Positions 8,652 through 16,419 are shown, counted from the stretch's first letter. The stretch is DNA of 17,039 bases from Pseudomonadota bacterium (GCA_026400695.1 JAPLON010000073.1:1-17039), one strand, 5' to 3'. The notes: generated from the letters alone by a model not told the origin. Translations and numbers: made by a program.

Positions 8652-10799
8652 TTAAAAATTCTCCACTCTCACTAGACTATCAGAAAGAATGTTTTTGATA
8701 AAGTTACTATATATTGGCATTGCAATCGCAGCACCGCCACTCCTTAGATTTTTTGGCTTCAAAAACCCAACGAATACCCTACTTACACAGCCAATAAACC
8801 AAGCATCCATGTTATTGTTGGTGGTGCCGGTTTTTCCACGAAGAGTTACACCAAGTTTTTTTTCTAAAGGAAGTAGAGATCTTCCTGTGCCGTCAGTGAT
8901 TACAGCACGTAACATTTCCAACATTCCAAATATTGCTTGCGGAGTTGCAACCCTTTGGTTGTTTTTCAAGGCGGTTAATAGTGGCACAGCGCCAAGACTT
9001 TTTTGACATTCAATGTCGCATTTAGATGTATTTTTATTTACACATGAGATTTTTCTTTGAGCATAAGCATTAAAAAAACGTGGTTTTATATAATATCCCC
9101 CATTAAAAATCATGGCATAGGCTGTGGTAAGTTTTAATAAAGTAGTTTCACATGCTCCTAAAATTACTGAAGGATGCTTTGGCGTTTGGTTGTATATTCC
9201 GAAAAGGTCGGCAATATCTCTTATATGTTCAAGCCCTGTATCCAGAGCAAGATTGATTGATGCTAAGTTGTACGAGTGAGCTAGACTATTTTTTACTGAT
9301 ACAGCACCATGGAACTTACCATTTATGTTTTTGGGTTTATAAATTTCTTTTCCGTTATTAAGTCGCATGACAATCGGCCCATCTTCAATAATATCATTTG
9401 GGGTAGCGCCATGTTCTAGGGCTGATAGATCGACAAATGGTTTAAAACAAGATCCTGGCTGTCTAAGTGCTTGTGTTGCGCAATTAAATTGGTTTGAGGT
9501 AGAACTCCAACCTCCAACCATAGCTAGAACTTTCCCGGTTCTTGCTTCCATTACCACAATACCTCCGCTAATTTCAGGGATTTGGCGAAGGTGTGCGACC
9601 TTATTTTTAACTTCTACTAAAACTACATTCCCAGTTGCTAGACTATTTTCAAAAGACCAGCCTGTAGAATCGAATGGAAGTGACGTTTCGTTTTCTAAAA
9701 TTACTATTGGTTTTTTTTTAGTAAAATCAACTATGGCTTTTTGATAATTTTTCGGACAATCAGGTATGTTGATTTGCTTTAGTTCAGATATTTTGTAATC
9801 AGCTCCTAGGCTGGTTATTGGTTTGGCAAAAACTTTTTGCTTTAGATCATATTGCAGTAGCCCTTCACGTAAGGCATTTTGTGCTGCCTGTTGAAATTTT
9901 GCATCCATGCAGCTAAAAATTTCAAGACCATCAGTTTGGTTGAAATTAGGTTGTTGTTCAAGTAAGGCGTCTTTTAATGGTAAAAGGTAGTAGTTATAGT
10001 TTGGTGAAGTTATGTCATCTACTTTGATTTCAATTTTTTCCTTAATAGCTTTGTTTGCTTCAAATTCACTAATGTATCCTTGTTCATGAAGTGCATGAAT
10101 AATTGCATTACGGCGAGTGGTTAATTTTTTAATATTTTTTGGGGTGCTGAGGCTTCCTGGCGCTTTAGGAAGGGAAGCTAGTAATGATGCTTGGGCAATA
10201 GATATTTGTTCAGCGCTTTTACCAAAGTACCTTAGTGCAGCACTTTGCACACCATAGGCACCATTGCCAAGGTAAATTTGATTCAGGTAAAGCTCTAAAA
10301 TGTGGTCCTTGCTTAATTTATTTTCAATTGAAATGGTTGCAAATACTTCGCGGAGTTTGCGTAGCATACTTTTTTCGTTACCAACTAAAAAATTTTTGGC
10401 CACTTGTTGGGTGATGGTAGAAGCACCGATCAGATTTTTTGTTGATTTCCCTTGGGTTAAATTTTGAAGTGCTGCTCGAATAATTCGTAATGGATCAATT
10501 CCAGAGTGGTTGTAAAAATTTTTGTCTTCTGCAACTAAAAATGCCGCTATAACTTTTTCAGGGATGTCTGTGAATTTTATATTGATGCGATTTACAGGAG
10601 TCCATTCTTGTAGAAGTTGGAAATGGCGATCGTAAATACGTGTTAGTTCTGGAGCTTGATATTCATTTAAAAAATCATCGTTTGGCAGAGTTATTTTAAT
10701 ATGCCAATAAATGTATCCAATTACTCCTGTTGCAATTGATCCAACAACAGTAAGGCATACGACTAAACTAAAAAGAGCTCTAACTAATTTTTTTAACAT
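8652..10799 (-). CDS. mrcA: Penicillin-binding protein 1A, bifunctional glycosyltransferase/transpeptidase
   Basis: A class A PBP polymerises lipid II into glycan strands and cross-links the peptides. It is anchored by one N-terminal helix (about 8-33) with the rest in the periplasm. The GT51 domain shows EDKNFYNHSGID (91-102, catalytic Glu91), GASTITQQ (125-132), RKLREVFA and ELYLNQIYLGNGAYG (169-183). An OB-like insert (about 320-410) marks it as PBP1A rather than PbpC. The transpeptidase domain begins at SGGIVVMEARTGKVLAMVGG; it has Ser450-x-x-Lys453 (QPGSCFK), Ser509-Tyr-Asn511 and Lys656-Thr-Gly658. At 715 residues it is shorter than the 780-850 I expect for alphaproteobacterial PBP1A, and the stretch after the KTG motif is compact. 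All catalytic residues seen are intact. No good Shine-Dalgarno sequence precedes the ATG. It probably heads the operon running to rplS, and it shows that the organism makes peptidoglycan. Confidence 0.95.
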   Translation of the reverse strand: MLKKLVRALFSLVVCLTVVGSIATGVIGYIYWHIKITLPNDDFLNEYQAPELTRIYDRHFQLLQEWTPVNRINIKFTDIPEKVIAAFLVAEDKNFYNHSGIDPLRIIRAALQNLTQGKSTKNLIGASTITQQVAKNFLVGNEKSMLRKLREVFATISIENKLSKDHILELYLNQIYLGNGAYGVQSAALRYFGKSAEQISIAQASLLASLPKAPGSLSTPKNIKKLTTRRNAIIHALHEQGYISEFEANKAIKEKIEIKVDDITSPNYNYYLLPLKDALLEQQPNFNQTDGLEIFSCMDAKFQQAAQNALREGLLQYDLKQKVFAKPITSLGADYKISELKQINIPDCPKNYQKAIVDFTKKKPIVILENETSLPFDSTGWSFENSLATGNVVLVEVKNKVAHLRQIPEISGGIVVMEARTGKVLAMVGGWSSTSNQFNCATQALRQPGSCFKPFVDLSALEHGATPNDIIEDGPIVMRLNNGKEIYKPKNINGKFHGAVSVKNSLAHSYNLASINLALDTGLEHIRDIADLFGIYNQTPKHPSVILGACETTLLKLTTAYAMIFNGGYYIKPRFFNAYAQRKISCVNKNTSKCDIECQKSLGAVPLLTALKNNQRVATPQAIFGMLEMLRAVITDGTGRSLLPLEKKLGVTLRGKTGTTNNNMDAWFIGCVSRVFVGFLKPKNLRSGGAAIAMPIYSNFIKNILSDSLVRVENF

Positions 10800-10902
10800 T
10801 TAAAATTTGTCGTTGCAAAAATTTTTAAAGGAGATCTACTTACATTCTTAACGATTTATTAAATTTTTGATAGAGGCCCTATTTTGGGGATTTGGCCATT
10901 AT

Positions 10903-11679
10903 TCACTCAGATGCTTTAGCTCTGTTAAATAATTTAAAGAAATTATTGGTTGTCACTTCAGCTACTTCTTCAAATGAGACACCTTTAATATCTGCAACTA
11001 GCTCGGCAACATAGCGTGTGAACGCAGGTTCGTTGCGTTTGCCACGGTGGGGTAGTGGGGCTAGAAATGGTGAATCTGTTTCCACTAACATTCTTTCAAG
11101 TGGCACGTAGTTAACCGCAGCACGCAAATCTTCAGCTTTTTTAAAAGTAATGATTCCCGAAAAAGATATATATAAACCATGATCAAGTCCTTGTTTAGCA
11201 AATTCACTTGATCCACTAAAACAGTGGAATACTCCTTTAGCATTGGGGGACTCATTTAAGCAGGCAATTGTGTCTTCATCTGCGTTACGTGTGTGAATAA
11301 TTACCGGCATATCAAGCTTAGTCCCAGCTTCAAGGTGCATCTTAAAGCAATTTATTTGATCGTCTCTATCACTGTTATTGTAGTAATAATCAAGGCCAGT
11401 TTCACCTAAGGCTACTACTTTAGGATGGCTGGAGTGGCTTATTAGCTTATTTATAAGACTTTGATCGTTATAATCTTTGCTGTCGTGGGGATGTACTCCT
11501 ACGCTACAAAAAACATTTTTATATTTTTCGGCAATGCTTTGAACTGCTAGGGTTTCAGATAGTCTGGTATTAACCGTGAGCATGTATTTAACTTGATTAT
11601 CAGCAGCATTTGCAATGACTTTATCAATATCTTCTTTAAATTCTGGAAAATTTAAGTGGCAATGGCTGTCAACAAGCAT
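10903..11679 (-). CDS. tatD: TatD-family metal-dependent hydrolase (YcfH type)
   Basis: This is a cytoplasmic TIM-barrel hydrolase of the TatD family, whose characterised members act as DNases or exonucleases; the physiological role of the YcfH branch is unclear. The 258-residue length is typical. The metal ligands are all visible: HCH at 6-8 in VDSHCHLNF, Glu93 in LGETGLDYYY, His129 in VIIHTRNADED, His152 in VFHCFSGS and Asp202 in LVETDSPFLAP. The ATG start precedes the conserved first strand by only two residues, as is usual. In many bacteria this gene lies directly downstream of metG on the same strand. Here it is divergent, sharing a 55-base gap with metK, so the locus has been inverted or rearranged. 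It lies 103 bases upstream of mrcA and may or may not share its transcript. The family assignment is secure. Confidence 0.95.
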   Translation of the reverse strand: MLVDSHCHLNFPEFKEDIDKVIANAADNQVKYMLTVNTRLSETLAVQSIAEKYKNVFCSVGVHPHDSKDYNDQSLINKLISHSSHPKVVALGETGLDYYYNNSDRDDQINCFKMHLEAGTKLDMPVIIHTRNADEDTIACLNESPNAKGVFHCFSGSSEFAKQGLDHGLYISFSGIITFKKAEDLRAAVNYVPLERMLVETDSPFLAPLPHRGKRNEPAFTRYVAELVADIKGVSFEEVAEVTTNNFFKLFNRAKASE

Positions 11680-11734
11680 TATGTTAATTCAATAAACGTT
11701 TTCTTTAATCTAGCTAAATTTAAAGGGTAATGCT

Positions 11735-12907
11735 ATGGCGCAACATTTGTTTACTAGCGAATCAGTTTCTGCAGGTCATCCTGATAAGGTGTGCGATCAA
11801 ATTTCTGACTTGATAGTTGATATGCATCTAGAACAAGATCCCAATGCTCGTTTGGCGATTGAGACTTTGGCAACGACTAATCGAGTTGTTATTGCTGGGG
11901 AATATCGTTCAAATGCTAAAATTTCAGAAGAAGAAATTGATGCTAACATCCGTGAATTGGTAAAAGAAATTGGCTATGAACAAGAAGGTTTTCACCATGA
12001 AAAATTGCAAATTTCAAATTTTTTGCATGGTCAATCAGCCGATATAGCTATGGGGGTTGATGAGGCTTACCAAAAGGATGAGGGGGCAGGTGATCAGGGT
12101 ATTATGTTTGGGTATGCTTGTAATGAAACCGAAACTTTAATGCCAGCCGCTTTGCATTATTCTCACCGTATTTTACAAGGTTTGCACCGAGCTAGATTAG
12201 AGGAATATCCAGATATTTTAGGACCTGATGCTAAGGCTCAGGTAACCTTGCTTTATCAAGATGGTATGCCAGTTAAGGCGCACAAATTGCTGTTGTCTAC
12301 TCAACACGCGGATGGCGTATCGTTAGATAAAATTCGCAAAATTGTTCTTCCAATTCTAGAAACTTGTTTGCCAAAAGGATGGATGCCAGTAAATGACAGC
12401 ATTCTGATTAACCCCACTGGGCGGTTCGTTATTGGTGGTCCAGATGGAGATACTGGTTTAACTGGGCGCAAAATTATTGTTGATACTTATGGTGGAGCGG
12501 CTCCCCATGGTGGTGGAGCGTTTTCAGGTAAGGATCCTACAAAGGTTGATCGTTCTGCAGCTTATATGATGCGCTATTTGGCTAAAAATGTGGTGGCTTC
12601 TGGCCTCGCAAAACGTTGTACTATGCAAGTGGCTTATTCTATTGGTATGGCAAAGCCATTATCATTGTACTTAACCACACACAATACTGGTAAGGTAGCT
12701 GACCAGTTGATATTGGACTGGATTGAGCAAAATATAGATTTAAGACCCAAAGCTATTCGTGAGCTTTTGAACTTGAATAATCCTATTTATTTGCGTACTG
12801 CAGCATATGGACATTTTGGTCGCTCTACCCAGGAAGATGGTGGCTTTTCATGGGAAAATACAGATCTAGCTAAAAGTATTGGGCAATCACTGTTGAAAGC
12901 AGCGTAA
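11735..12907 (+). CDS. metK: S-adenosylmethionine synthetase
   Basis: MetK makes S-adenosylmethionine from ATP and methionine, the methyl donor used by TrmD and other enzymes. The 390-residue length is normal. The three diagnostic motifs are intact: [16 protein letters not shown] near the N-terminus (catalytic His15), [12 protein letters not shown] (117-128) and [19 protein letters not shown] (259-277), plus [13 protein letters not shown] at 234-246. AAGGG seven bases before the ATG supports the start. The 55-base divergent gap before it is too short for a SAM riboswitch and I see none. It forms a pair with metG, six bases downstream. In several Rickettsia species metK is decaying and SAM is imported. 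The full-length, motif-complete gene here argues that this organism still makes its own SAM, given methionine. Confidence 0.98.
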   Translation: MAQHLFTSESVSAGHPDKVCDQISDLIVDMHLEQDPNARLAIETLATTNRVVIAGEYRSNAKISEEEIDANIRELVKEIGYEQEGFHHEKLQISNFLHGQSADIAMGVDEAYQKDEGAGDQGIMFGYACNETETLMPAALHYSHRILQGLHRARLEEYPDILGPDAKAQVTLLYQDGMPVKAHKLLLSTQHADGVSLDKIRKIVLPILETCLPKGWMPVNDSILINPTGRFVIGGPDGDTGLTGRKIIVDTYGGAAPHGGGAFSGKDPTKVDRSAAYMMRYLAKNVVASGLAKRCTMQVAYSIGMAKPLSLYLTTHNTGKVADQLILDWIEQNIDLRPKAIRELLNLNNPIYLRTAAYGHFGRSTQEDGGFSWENTDLAKSIGQSLLKAA

Positions 12908-12913
12908 GGGATT

Positions 12914-14407
12914 ATGGAAAAACCTTTTTACATTACTACTCCGATTTATTATGTGAATGATAAGCCTCACATAGGCCATGCTTATACGAGTCTTGCTTGT
13001 GATATGATAGCTCGCTTTAAGCAGCTTGATGGTTTTGATGTAAAATTTTTAACTGGGACTGATGAACACGGCCAAAAAATTGAAAAAGCAGCTGCAGCAA
13101 AAGGCGTTGATCCTCAAGATTTTGTTGATGAGGTTTCGGTAAGTTTTAGCAACCTTTGTCCGCTTTTAAACCTTACCAATACTGACTTTATTCGCACAAC
13201 AGAAAGTCGCCATAAGGCTGCTGTGCAATACCTTTGGCAGCAATTATTAGATAGTGGAAATATTTATCTTGGTGAGTATGCTGGCTGGTATGCAGTTCGC
13301 GATGAAGCCTTTTACCAAGAAGACGAAATTGTTAATGGCAAGGCCCCAACGGGCGCTGAAGTAGAATGGATCAAAGAATCTAGCTACTTTTTTAAATTGT
13401 CTGCATGGCAACAACCTTTACTGGATTATTATTCCAAGCATCCAGAAGCAATACAGCCAGAATCTCGTCGCAACGAAGTACTTAGATTTATTGAGGGTGG
13501 ATTAAAAGATCTTTCAATTTCAAGACGTACTTTAAAATGGGGGGTACCAGTTCCGGGTGATCCTGATCATGTTATGTATGTCTGGCTTGATGCCTTAACT
13601 AATTATCTTTCAGCGCTTGGTTATCCGAACGCTGGTTATGAACCATATTGGAACCAAGCAATTCATGTGGTTGGTAAGGATATTCTGCGCTTCCATAGCG
13701 TTTACTGGCCAGCATTTTTAATGGCGGCCCAATTGCCTTTACCGAAAACCGTTTTTGCCCATGGTTGGTGGATGGTTGAAGGGGAAAAAATGTCAAAATC
13801 CCTTGGTAATGTAATTGATCCAGTTGAAGTTGTCGCAACCTATGGTTCTGATGCTTTCCGGTATTTTATGTTACGTGACCTGTCTTTTGGTCAAGATGGT
13901 GATTTTTCGCAAAGTGCATTTATAGGACGTTTAAATACAGACTTAGCAAATGCTTACGGTAACTTATGCCAAAGGGTGCTTTCATTTATTTACAAAAATG
14001 CTGAAGCTACAGTTCCGACACCAGGAGATTTTGAAGAAGCAGACAAAGCGCTTTTAGCAATGCCTAATGATTTGCTACCAACTTTGCGTAAGCAAATTGA
14101 TAATTTTCAATTGCACCGTTATTGCGAAACGGTTTGGCAGATTATAGGTGAGGCTAATCGTTATGTGGATGCTCAAAAACCTTGGTCTTTGAAAAAAGAA
14201 GATCCTGCCAGAATGGCGACAGTTTTATATGTTTTGACTGAAATTATTCGCCAAGTTGCAATCTTAACGCAACCTATTTTACCACTAACAAGTTTTAAAA
14301 TTTTAGCTATGCTTGGTGTAGAAGATAAAAATTTTGCATCACTTAAGCTGGCTTTAAAACCTGGATTTGTAATCCCAGAACCTCAGCCGCTTTTTGCAAA
14401 GTATTAA
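12914..14407 (+). CDS. metG: Methionyl-tRNA synthetase
   Basis: This cytoplasmic class I synthetase charges initiator and elongator tRNA-Met. The HIGH signature appears as HIGH at 19-22 (NDKPHIGHAYTS) and KMSKS at 292-296 (VEGEKMSKSLGNV). DEHGQK (50-55) and the MYVWLDALTNYLSALG segment are also typical. The connective peptide reads GWYAVRDEAFYQEDE without the Cys pairs of zinc-binding forms, which fits the alphaproteobacterial MetG class. The C-terminal helical anticodon-binding domain is present, including ANRYVDAQKPWSL, and there is no EMAP-type tRNA-binding extension, so 497 residues is the full length. It starts six bases after metK with little more than GGG as a ribosome binding site, so coupled translation is likely. 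The two small secreted-protein genes follow. Confidence 0.98.
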   Translation: MEKPFYITTPIYYVNDKPHIGHAYTSLACDMIARFKQLDGFDVKFLTGTDEHGQKIEKAAAAKGVDPQDFVDEVSVSFSNLCPLLNLTNTDFIRTTESRHKAAVQYLWQQLLDSGNIYLGEYAGWYAVRDEAFYQEDEIVNGKAPTGAEVEWIKESSYFFKLSAWQQPLLDYYSKHPEAIQPESRRNEVLRFIEGGLKDLSISRRTLKWGVPVPGDPDHVMYVWLDALTNYLSALGYPNAGYEPYWNQAIHVVGKDILRFHSVYWPAFLMAAQLPLPKTVFAHGWWMVEGEKMSKSLGNVIDPVEVVATYGSDAFRYFMLRDLSFGQDGDFSQSAFIGRLNTDLANAYGNLCQRVLSFIYKNAEATVPTPGDFEEADKALLAMPNDLLPTLRKQIDNFQLHRYCETVWQIIGEANRYVDAQKPWSLKKEDPARMATVLYVLTEIIRQVAILTQPILPLTSFKILAMLGVEDKNFASLKLALKPGFVIPEPQPLFAKY

Positions 14408-14427
14408 CGGTTGAAGGATTTTAAGAA

Positions 14428-14886
14428 ATGAAGAAAATAATGTTAGCTTTGTTGGTGACAAGTTTAGGTTTTTTATGTGCGGGTGATCTGAATGATCAAT
14501 CAAGTGTTTCTGTAAGAACAACTTCTAATGGCGTAAAAGTTGAAAGATTTAGATTTGAAAAATTTCCTGAACTGGAAGTAGTTCGCCACATTATGCGAGA
14601 AATACCGGGGGTACACTATTTTGTAAATGATTATGTAAAAAAAGGCGAAGTTAATTATTACAGAATATACTCATGTAACTGTTGTCTTGCGCATGAACAG
14701 GTGATAAGGCGTCGTAACGGTACTGAAGAAGTTCTTTCTAGAAGTGATTTAGAGCTTATCCATAAAATTGGTAATCCAACAGGGCAAATGCTTTATGAAC
14801 CTTGGGAACACGATCTATACCCTCTACCAGGAAGAAGTTCAGATTATACAAGCAGTCGCCACGAATTATTACTTGCAAGTTTATAA
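14428..14886 (+). CDS. Small secreted protein with CNCC motif, paralog of the next gene
   Basis: I do not recognise the family. This is a 152-residue protein with an N-terminal signal peptide (MKKIMLALLVTSLGFLCAG, about 1-19) and no lipobox, so it should be periplasmic or secreted. The mature part is about 133 residues, with Cys83, Cys85 and Cys86 in YSCNCCLAHE. From 78 to 115 it aligns without gaps to residues 156-193 of the next gene. Shared positions are Tyr, Ile, Cys-Asn-Cys, His (89), Arg-Arg, Gly, Glu, His (112) and Gly. The Cys/His pattern could bind a metal or form a disulfide; this is inference. GAAGGA nine bases before the ATG fixes the start. It follows metG by 20 bases and is probably cotranscribed with it. 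Confidence 0.85.
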   Translation: MKKIMLALLVTSLGFLCAGDLNDQSSVSVRTTSNGVKVERFRFEKFPELEVVRHIMREIPGVHYFVNDYVKKGEVNYYRIYSCNCCLAHEQVIRRRNGTEEVLSRSDLELIHKIGNPTGQMLYEPWEHDLYPLPGRSSDYTSSRHELLLASL

Positions 14887-14900
14887 CTTTTGGATATAAT
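14873..14900 (+). promoter_or_regulatory. Predicted sigma-70 promoter for the second CNC-motif gene
   Basis: A perfect TATAAT lies at 14895-14900. TTGCAA at 14873-14878 (four of six matches to TTGACA) stands 16 bases upstream, inside the last codons of the preceding gene. Transcription would start near 14907, giving a leader of roughly 36 bases before the ATG at 14943. The next two genes could thus be expressed apart from metG. Confidence 0.6.
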
Positions 14901-14942
14901 CTGCGCTTGTTGGGATTGGTAATACGTGAAAGGTATTCAAAT

Positions 14943-15650
14943 ATGAGAAAAATTTTATTTACATTATTAATTGGTGGGTTTTGTGCATTAAATGCTGCTG
15001 ATTCTACTGATATTGAGCCAGGTGAATTGGGGGAAAAGGTTCCTTATCAAGTTGGGGTTCCTGTTGTTGCAACTTGGGAACATAATTTAGATGCTGGAAC
15101 TTCAGTAAGAACATTAGCTGACGTAAAAACTACATTTATAATCACACGAGAACGATCTGCTGAACCTGTGATCGAATTTCCTGGTAATCCAGAATTTGAT
15201 GCGTGGTATCCATTTTATCTAAATGGCACTCTTAATTTGAAGGCAGATGATGGTGAAACAATCGAGGGGCTGGCCTTTAAGGTTTTGCATTCTGAGTTAA
15301 TGACGAGAAGAGTTGAAACAGGAAGAGTAAAATCCCAACATGATTTCGAGAATGAATTTACTAAAGAACTTAAGGGTAAAGGGCTTAGGGTAGTGACAGT
15401 TAAGCGATACAATATATTTGGGTGTAATTGCGTAACATGGCACACAGAATTGTACCGAAGGATAAGAGGTGTAGAGGCTCTAGTTGAAACCGGTGCAGAT
15501 CAAGTTTCTCATGAATTAGGTGGAGTTGAAGCAACTTGTACTAATCCACGTGATCAAGGCAGTATTACTCAGTTGCCCAACCGTGGCCCTGGAATTAGTA
15601 GTGGACATCTTGTTGGAAATACAATTAGAACTTTTGTGAAAAAGTTTTAA
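14943..15650 (+). CDS. Secreted protein with CNC motif, paralog of the preceding gene
   Basis: This is an unrecognised 235-residue protein. I chose the ATG at 14943 because it begins a clear signal peptide (MRKILFTLLIGGFCALNAAD, cleavage near 19) and has AAAGG nine bases upstream. The longer frame starting at 14802 overlaps the previous gene and adds no sensible sequence. The mature protein has an N-terminal part of about 130 residues absent from its neighbour. A C-terminal segment carries Cys161-Asn-Cys163, His167, Arg172-Arg173, Gly176, Glu178, His190 and Gly193, matching the neighbour at the same spacing. Both proteins also contain the short strings SVRT and WEH(D/N)L, the latter at different places. 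Its own promoter is predicted at 14873-14900. A secreted role at the host or envelope interface is possible but unproven. Confidence 0.88.
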   Translation: MRKILFTLLIGGFCALNAADSTDIEPGELGEKVPYQVGVPVVATWEHNLDAGTSVRTLADVKTTFIITRERSAEPVIEFPGNPEFDAWYPFYLNGTLNLKADDGETIEGLAFKVLHSELMTRRVETGRVKSQHDFENEFTKELKGKGLRVVTVKRYNIFGCNCVTWHTELYRRIRGVEALVETGADQVSHELGGVEATCTNPRDQGSITQLPNRGPGISSGHLVGNTIRTFVKKF

Positions 15651-15670
15651 TAAGGAGATGTAAAACTACC

Positions 15671-15988
15671 ATGGAAGATTTACAAAAAATCTTTAAAATA
15701 TTTACCCCACTTCAGTGGGAAGATTTTCAAAGAATTGGAGTTTTTCATGGTAGTGACCTTGATTTAAAAGACGGGTTTATTCACCTAAGTTTCTCTAACC
15801 AGTGGAAAAGTACTTGGGATAAATTTTTTAATAAAGCAGAAATTTATTTGATAGAAATGTGTGAGCTAGATCTACAATTTTTAAAAATTGAGTCTAATAA
15901 GCCAGGTGGAACAGAATACCCACACTATTATATCAAATCTTTAACTATGGAAAATGTTAAAGAAGTTACTAAAATTTTAGCAGACTAA
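15671..15988 (+). CDS. DUF952 family protein
   Basis: This is a 105-residue cytoplasmic protein matching DUF952 (COG3502). It has an N-terminal IFKIFTPLQWEDFQRIG, then FHGSDLDLKDGFIHLSFSNQ (25-44) with the hallmark DGFIHLS, and a C-terminal TEYPHYYIKSL (81-91). The family's function is not established. I recall a suggested relationship to ADP-ribosyltransferase-like folds, with the conserved His residues in a nucleotide pocket, but this rests on memory rather than the sequence. AAGGAG lies 13 bases before the ATG, a longish spacing; an ATG closer to it at 15658 runs straight into a stop. It follows the second CNC-motif gene by 20 bases and is probably on the same transcript. DUF952 is often found beside pyrD in Alphaproteobacteria; that neighbour is absent here. 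Confidence 0.85.
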   Translation: MEDLQKIFKIFTPLQWEDFQRIGVFHGSDLDLKDGFIHLSFSNQWKSTWDKFFNKAEIYLIEMCELDLQFLKIESNKPGGTEYPHYYIKSLTMENVKEVTKILAD

Positions 15989-15995
15989 CTCTTCG

Positions 15996-16024
15996 TTAAC
16001 TTTTGCTAGCTATCCTAATAATAT
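15996..16024 (+). promoter_or_regulatory. Possible sigma-70 promoter for usg
   Basis: TTAACT at 15996-16001 and TAATAT at 16019-16024 are exactly 17 bases apart, each matching four of six consensus positions. Transcription would begin near 16031, leaving a short leader before usg. It overlaps a hairpin at 16010-16031. Confidence 0.4.
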
Positions 16025-16031
16025 AGGGTAG
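16010..16031 (+). repeat. 8-bp hairpin between the DUF952 gene and usg
   Basis: CTATCCTA at 16010-16017 pairs with TAGGGTAG at 16024-16031 (one G-U pair) around a six-base AT-only loop. No T-run follows, so it is not a standard intrinsic terminator. It could protect the 3' end of the upstream message or act as an operator over the predicted usg promoter. Confidence 0.4.
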
Positions 16032-16047
16032 TAATGCAAAGGTTAGT

Positions 16048-16311
16048 ATGTCAGATTTTGAAGATGCCTGGGGTGGATACCGCCTAACTACGGCTGAAAT
16101 TACTTATCACCTTCCAGATCATCCATCACTGCTTCAAACTTATATTTGGCAAGAATTTGATATTGCGCCGCAATATCCACGCTTACAAGATTTCTTGCAG
16201 TTTTGGCTTAAAGAAATTGAAGGCAAGCTACATTCAGTTAAAGTGGGCCTGGGGGGGCCGTTGATGCCAAATTCAGTGAGCACACCAGCCTTTACATTTG
16301 CTTTGCATTAA
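16048..16311 (+). CDS. usg: Usg-family protein
   Basis: This 87-residue protein belongs to the Usg family, a short and largely alphaproteobacterial group named after the gene upstream of trpF in Caulobacter. The signature runs from YRLTTAEITYHLPDHPSLLQ (11-30) through TYIWQEFDIAPQYPRL to FWLKEIEGKLHSVKV (52-66). The biochemical role is unknown; database labels linking it to phosphoribosylanthranilate isomerase reflect gene position. AAAGG five bases before the ATG supports the start. No trp gene lies next to it: gyrA follows and a DUF952 gene precedes. A run of seven G at 16251-16257 falls near the C-terminus; the frame through it still ends in the expected ...ALH, so I see no frameshift. Confidence 0.9.
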   Translation: MSDFEDAWGGYRLTTAEITYHLPDHPSLLQTYIWQEFDIAPQYPRLQDFLQFWLKEIEGKLHSVKVGLGGPLMPNSVSTPAFTFALH

Positions 16312-16318
16312 GTTCTAT

Positions 16319-16345
16319 CTAGCTTTGCTTAGTTTTTTGTTTTTG
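16319..16345 (+). terminator. Weak intrinsic terminator after usg
   Basis: CTAGC (16319-16323) and GCTTAG (16327-16332) form a short stem with one bulged T and a TTT loop. Six T at 16333-16338 follow at once, then GTTTTT. The stem is small but the placement, eight bases past the usg stop, is right. Confidence 0.45.
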
Positions 16346-16369
16346 TAGCTCATAGTTTTCCATAGAAAC

Positions 16370-16390
16370 GCTTACTAAAAGGTGGTAAGC
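16370..16390 (+). repeat. 6-bp inverted repeat in the gyrA leader
   Basis: GCTTAC (16370-16375) and GTAAGC (16385-16390) are exact reverse complements around a nine-base loop, 29 bases before the gyrA start. It could be a leader hairpin or an operator. I see no confident promoter or Shine-Dalgarno sequence in the 108 bases between usg and gyrA. Confidence 0.3.
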
Positions 16391-16419
16391 TCTATGCAAC
16401 TTCGTTATGCAGCAAAAAC

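Noticed and set aside
9367..9744. Open frame of 125 residues opposite mrcA, and similar frames opposite the A2M, metG and left-edge genes
   Set aside because: They lie wholly inside well-supported genes on the other strand, have no start signals and show no recognisable protein features.
8652..10799. Reading the PBP as PbpC (PBP1C), the usual A2M partner
   Set aside because: The OB-like insert between the two enzymatic domains and the absence of a C-terminal PbpC-type domain fit PBP1A better.
10875..10897. GGCC...GGCC and CCC...GGG pairing between tatD and mrcA as a terminator
   Set aside because: The stems are 3-4 bp with long loops and no T-run follows on the minus strand.
11680..11734. 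SAM riboswitch upstream of metK
   Set aside because: Only 55 bases separate the divergent genes and no riboswitch-like pairing is visible; promoter-like boxes there match only three of six positions.
14802..14942. A longer start for the second CNC-motif protein, adding 47 residues
   Set aside because: It overlaps the preceding gene by 85 bases, places the signal peptide internally, and lacks a ribosome binding site; the ATG at 14943 has AAAGG and begins the signal peptide.
14811..15085. WEH(D/N)L occurring in both CNC-motif proteins as a sign of circular permutation
   Set aside because: It is only five residues, C-terminal in one and N-terminal in the other, and could be chance.
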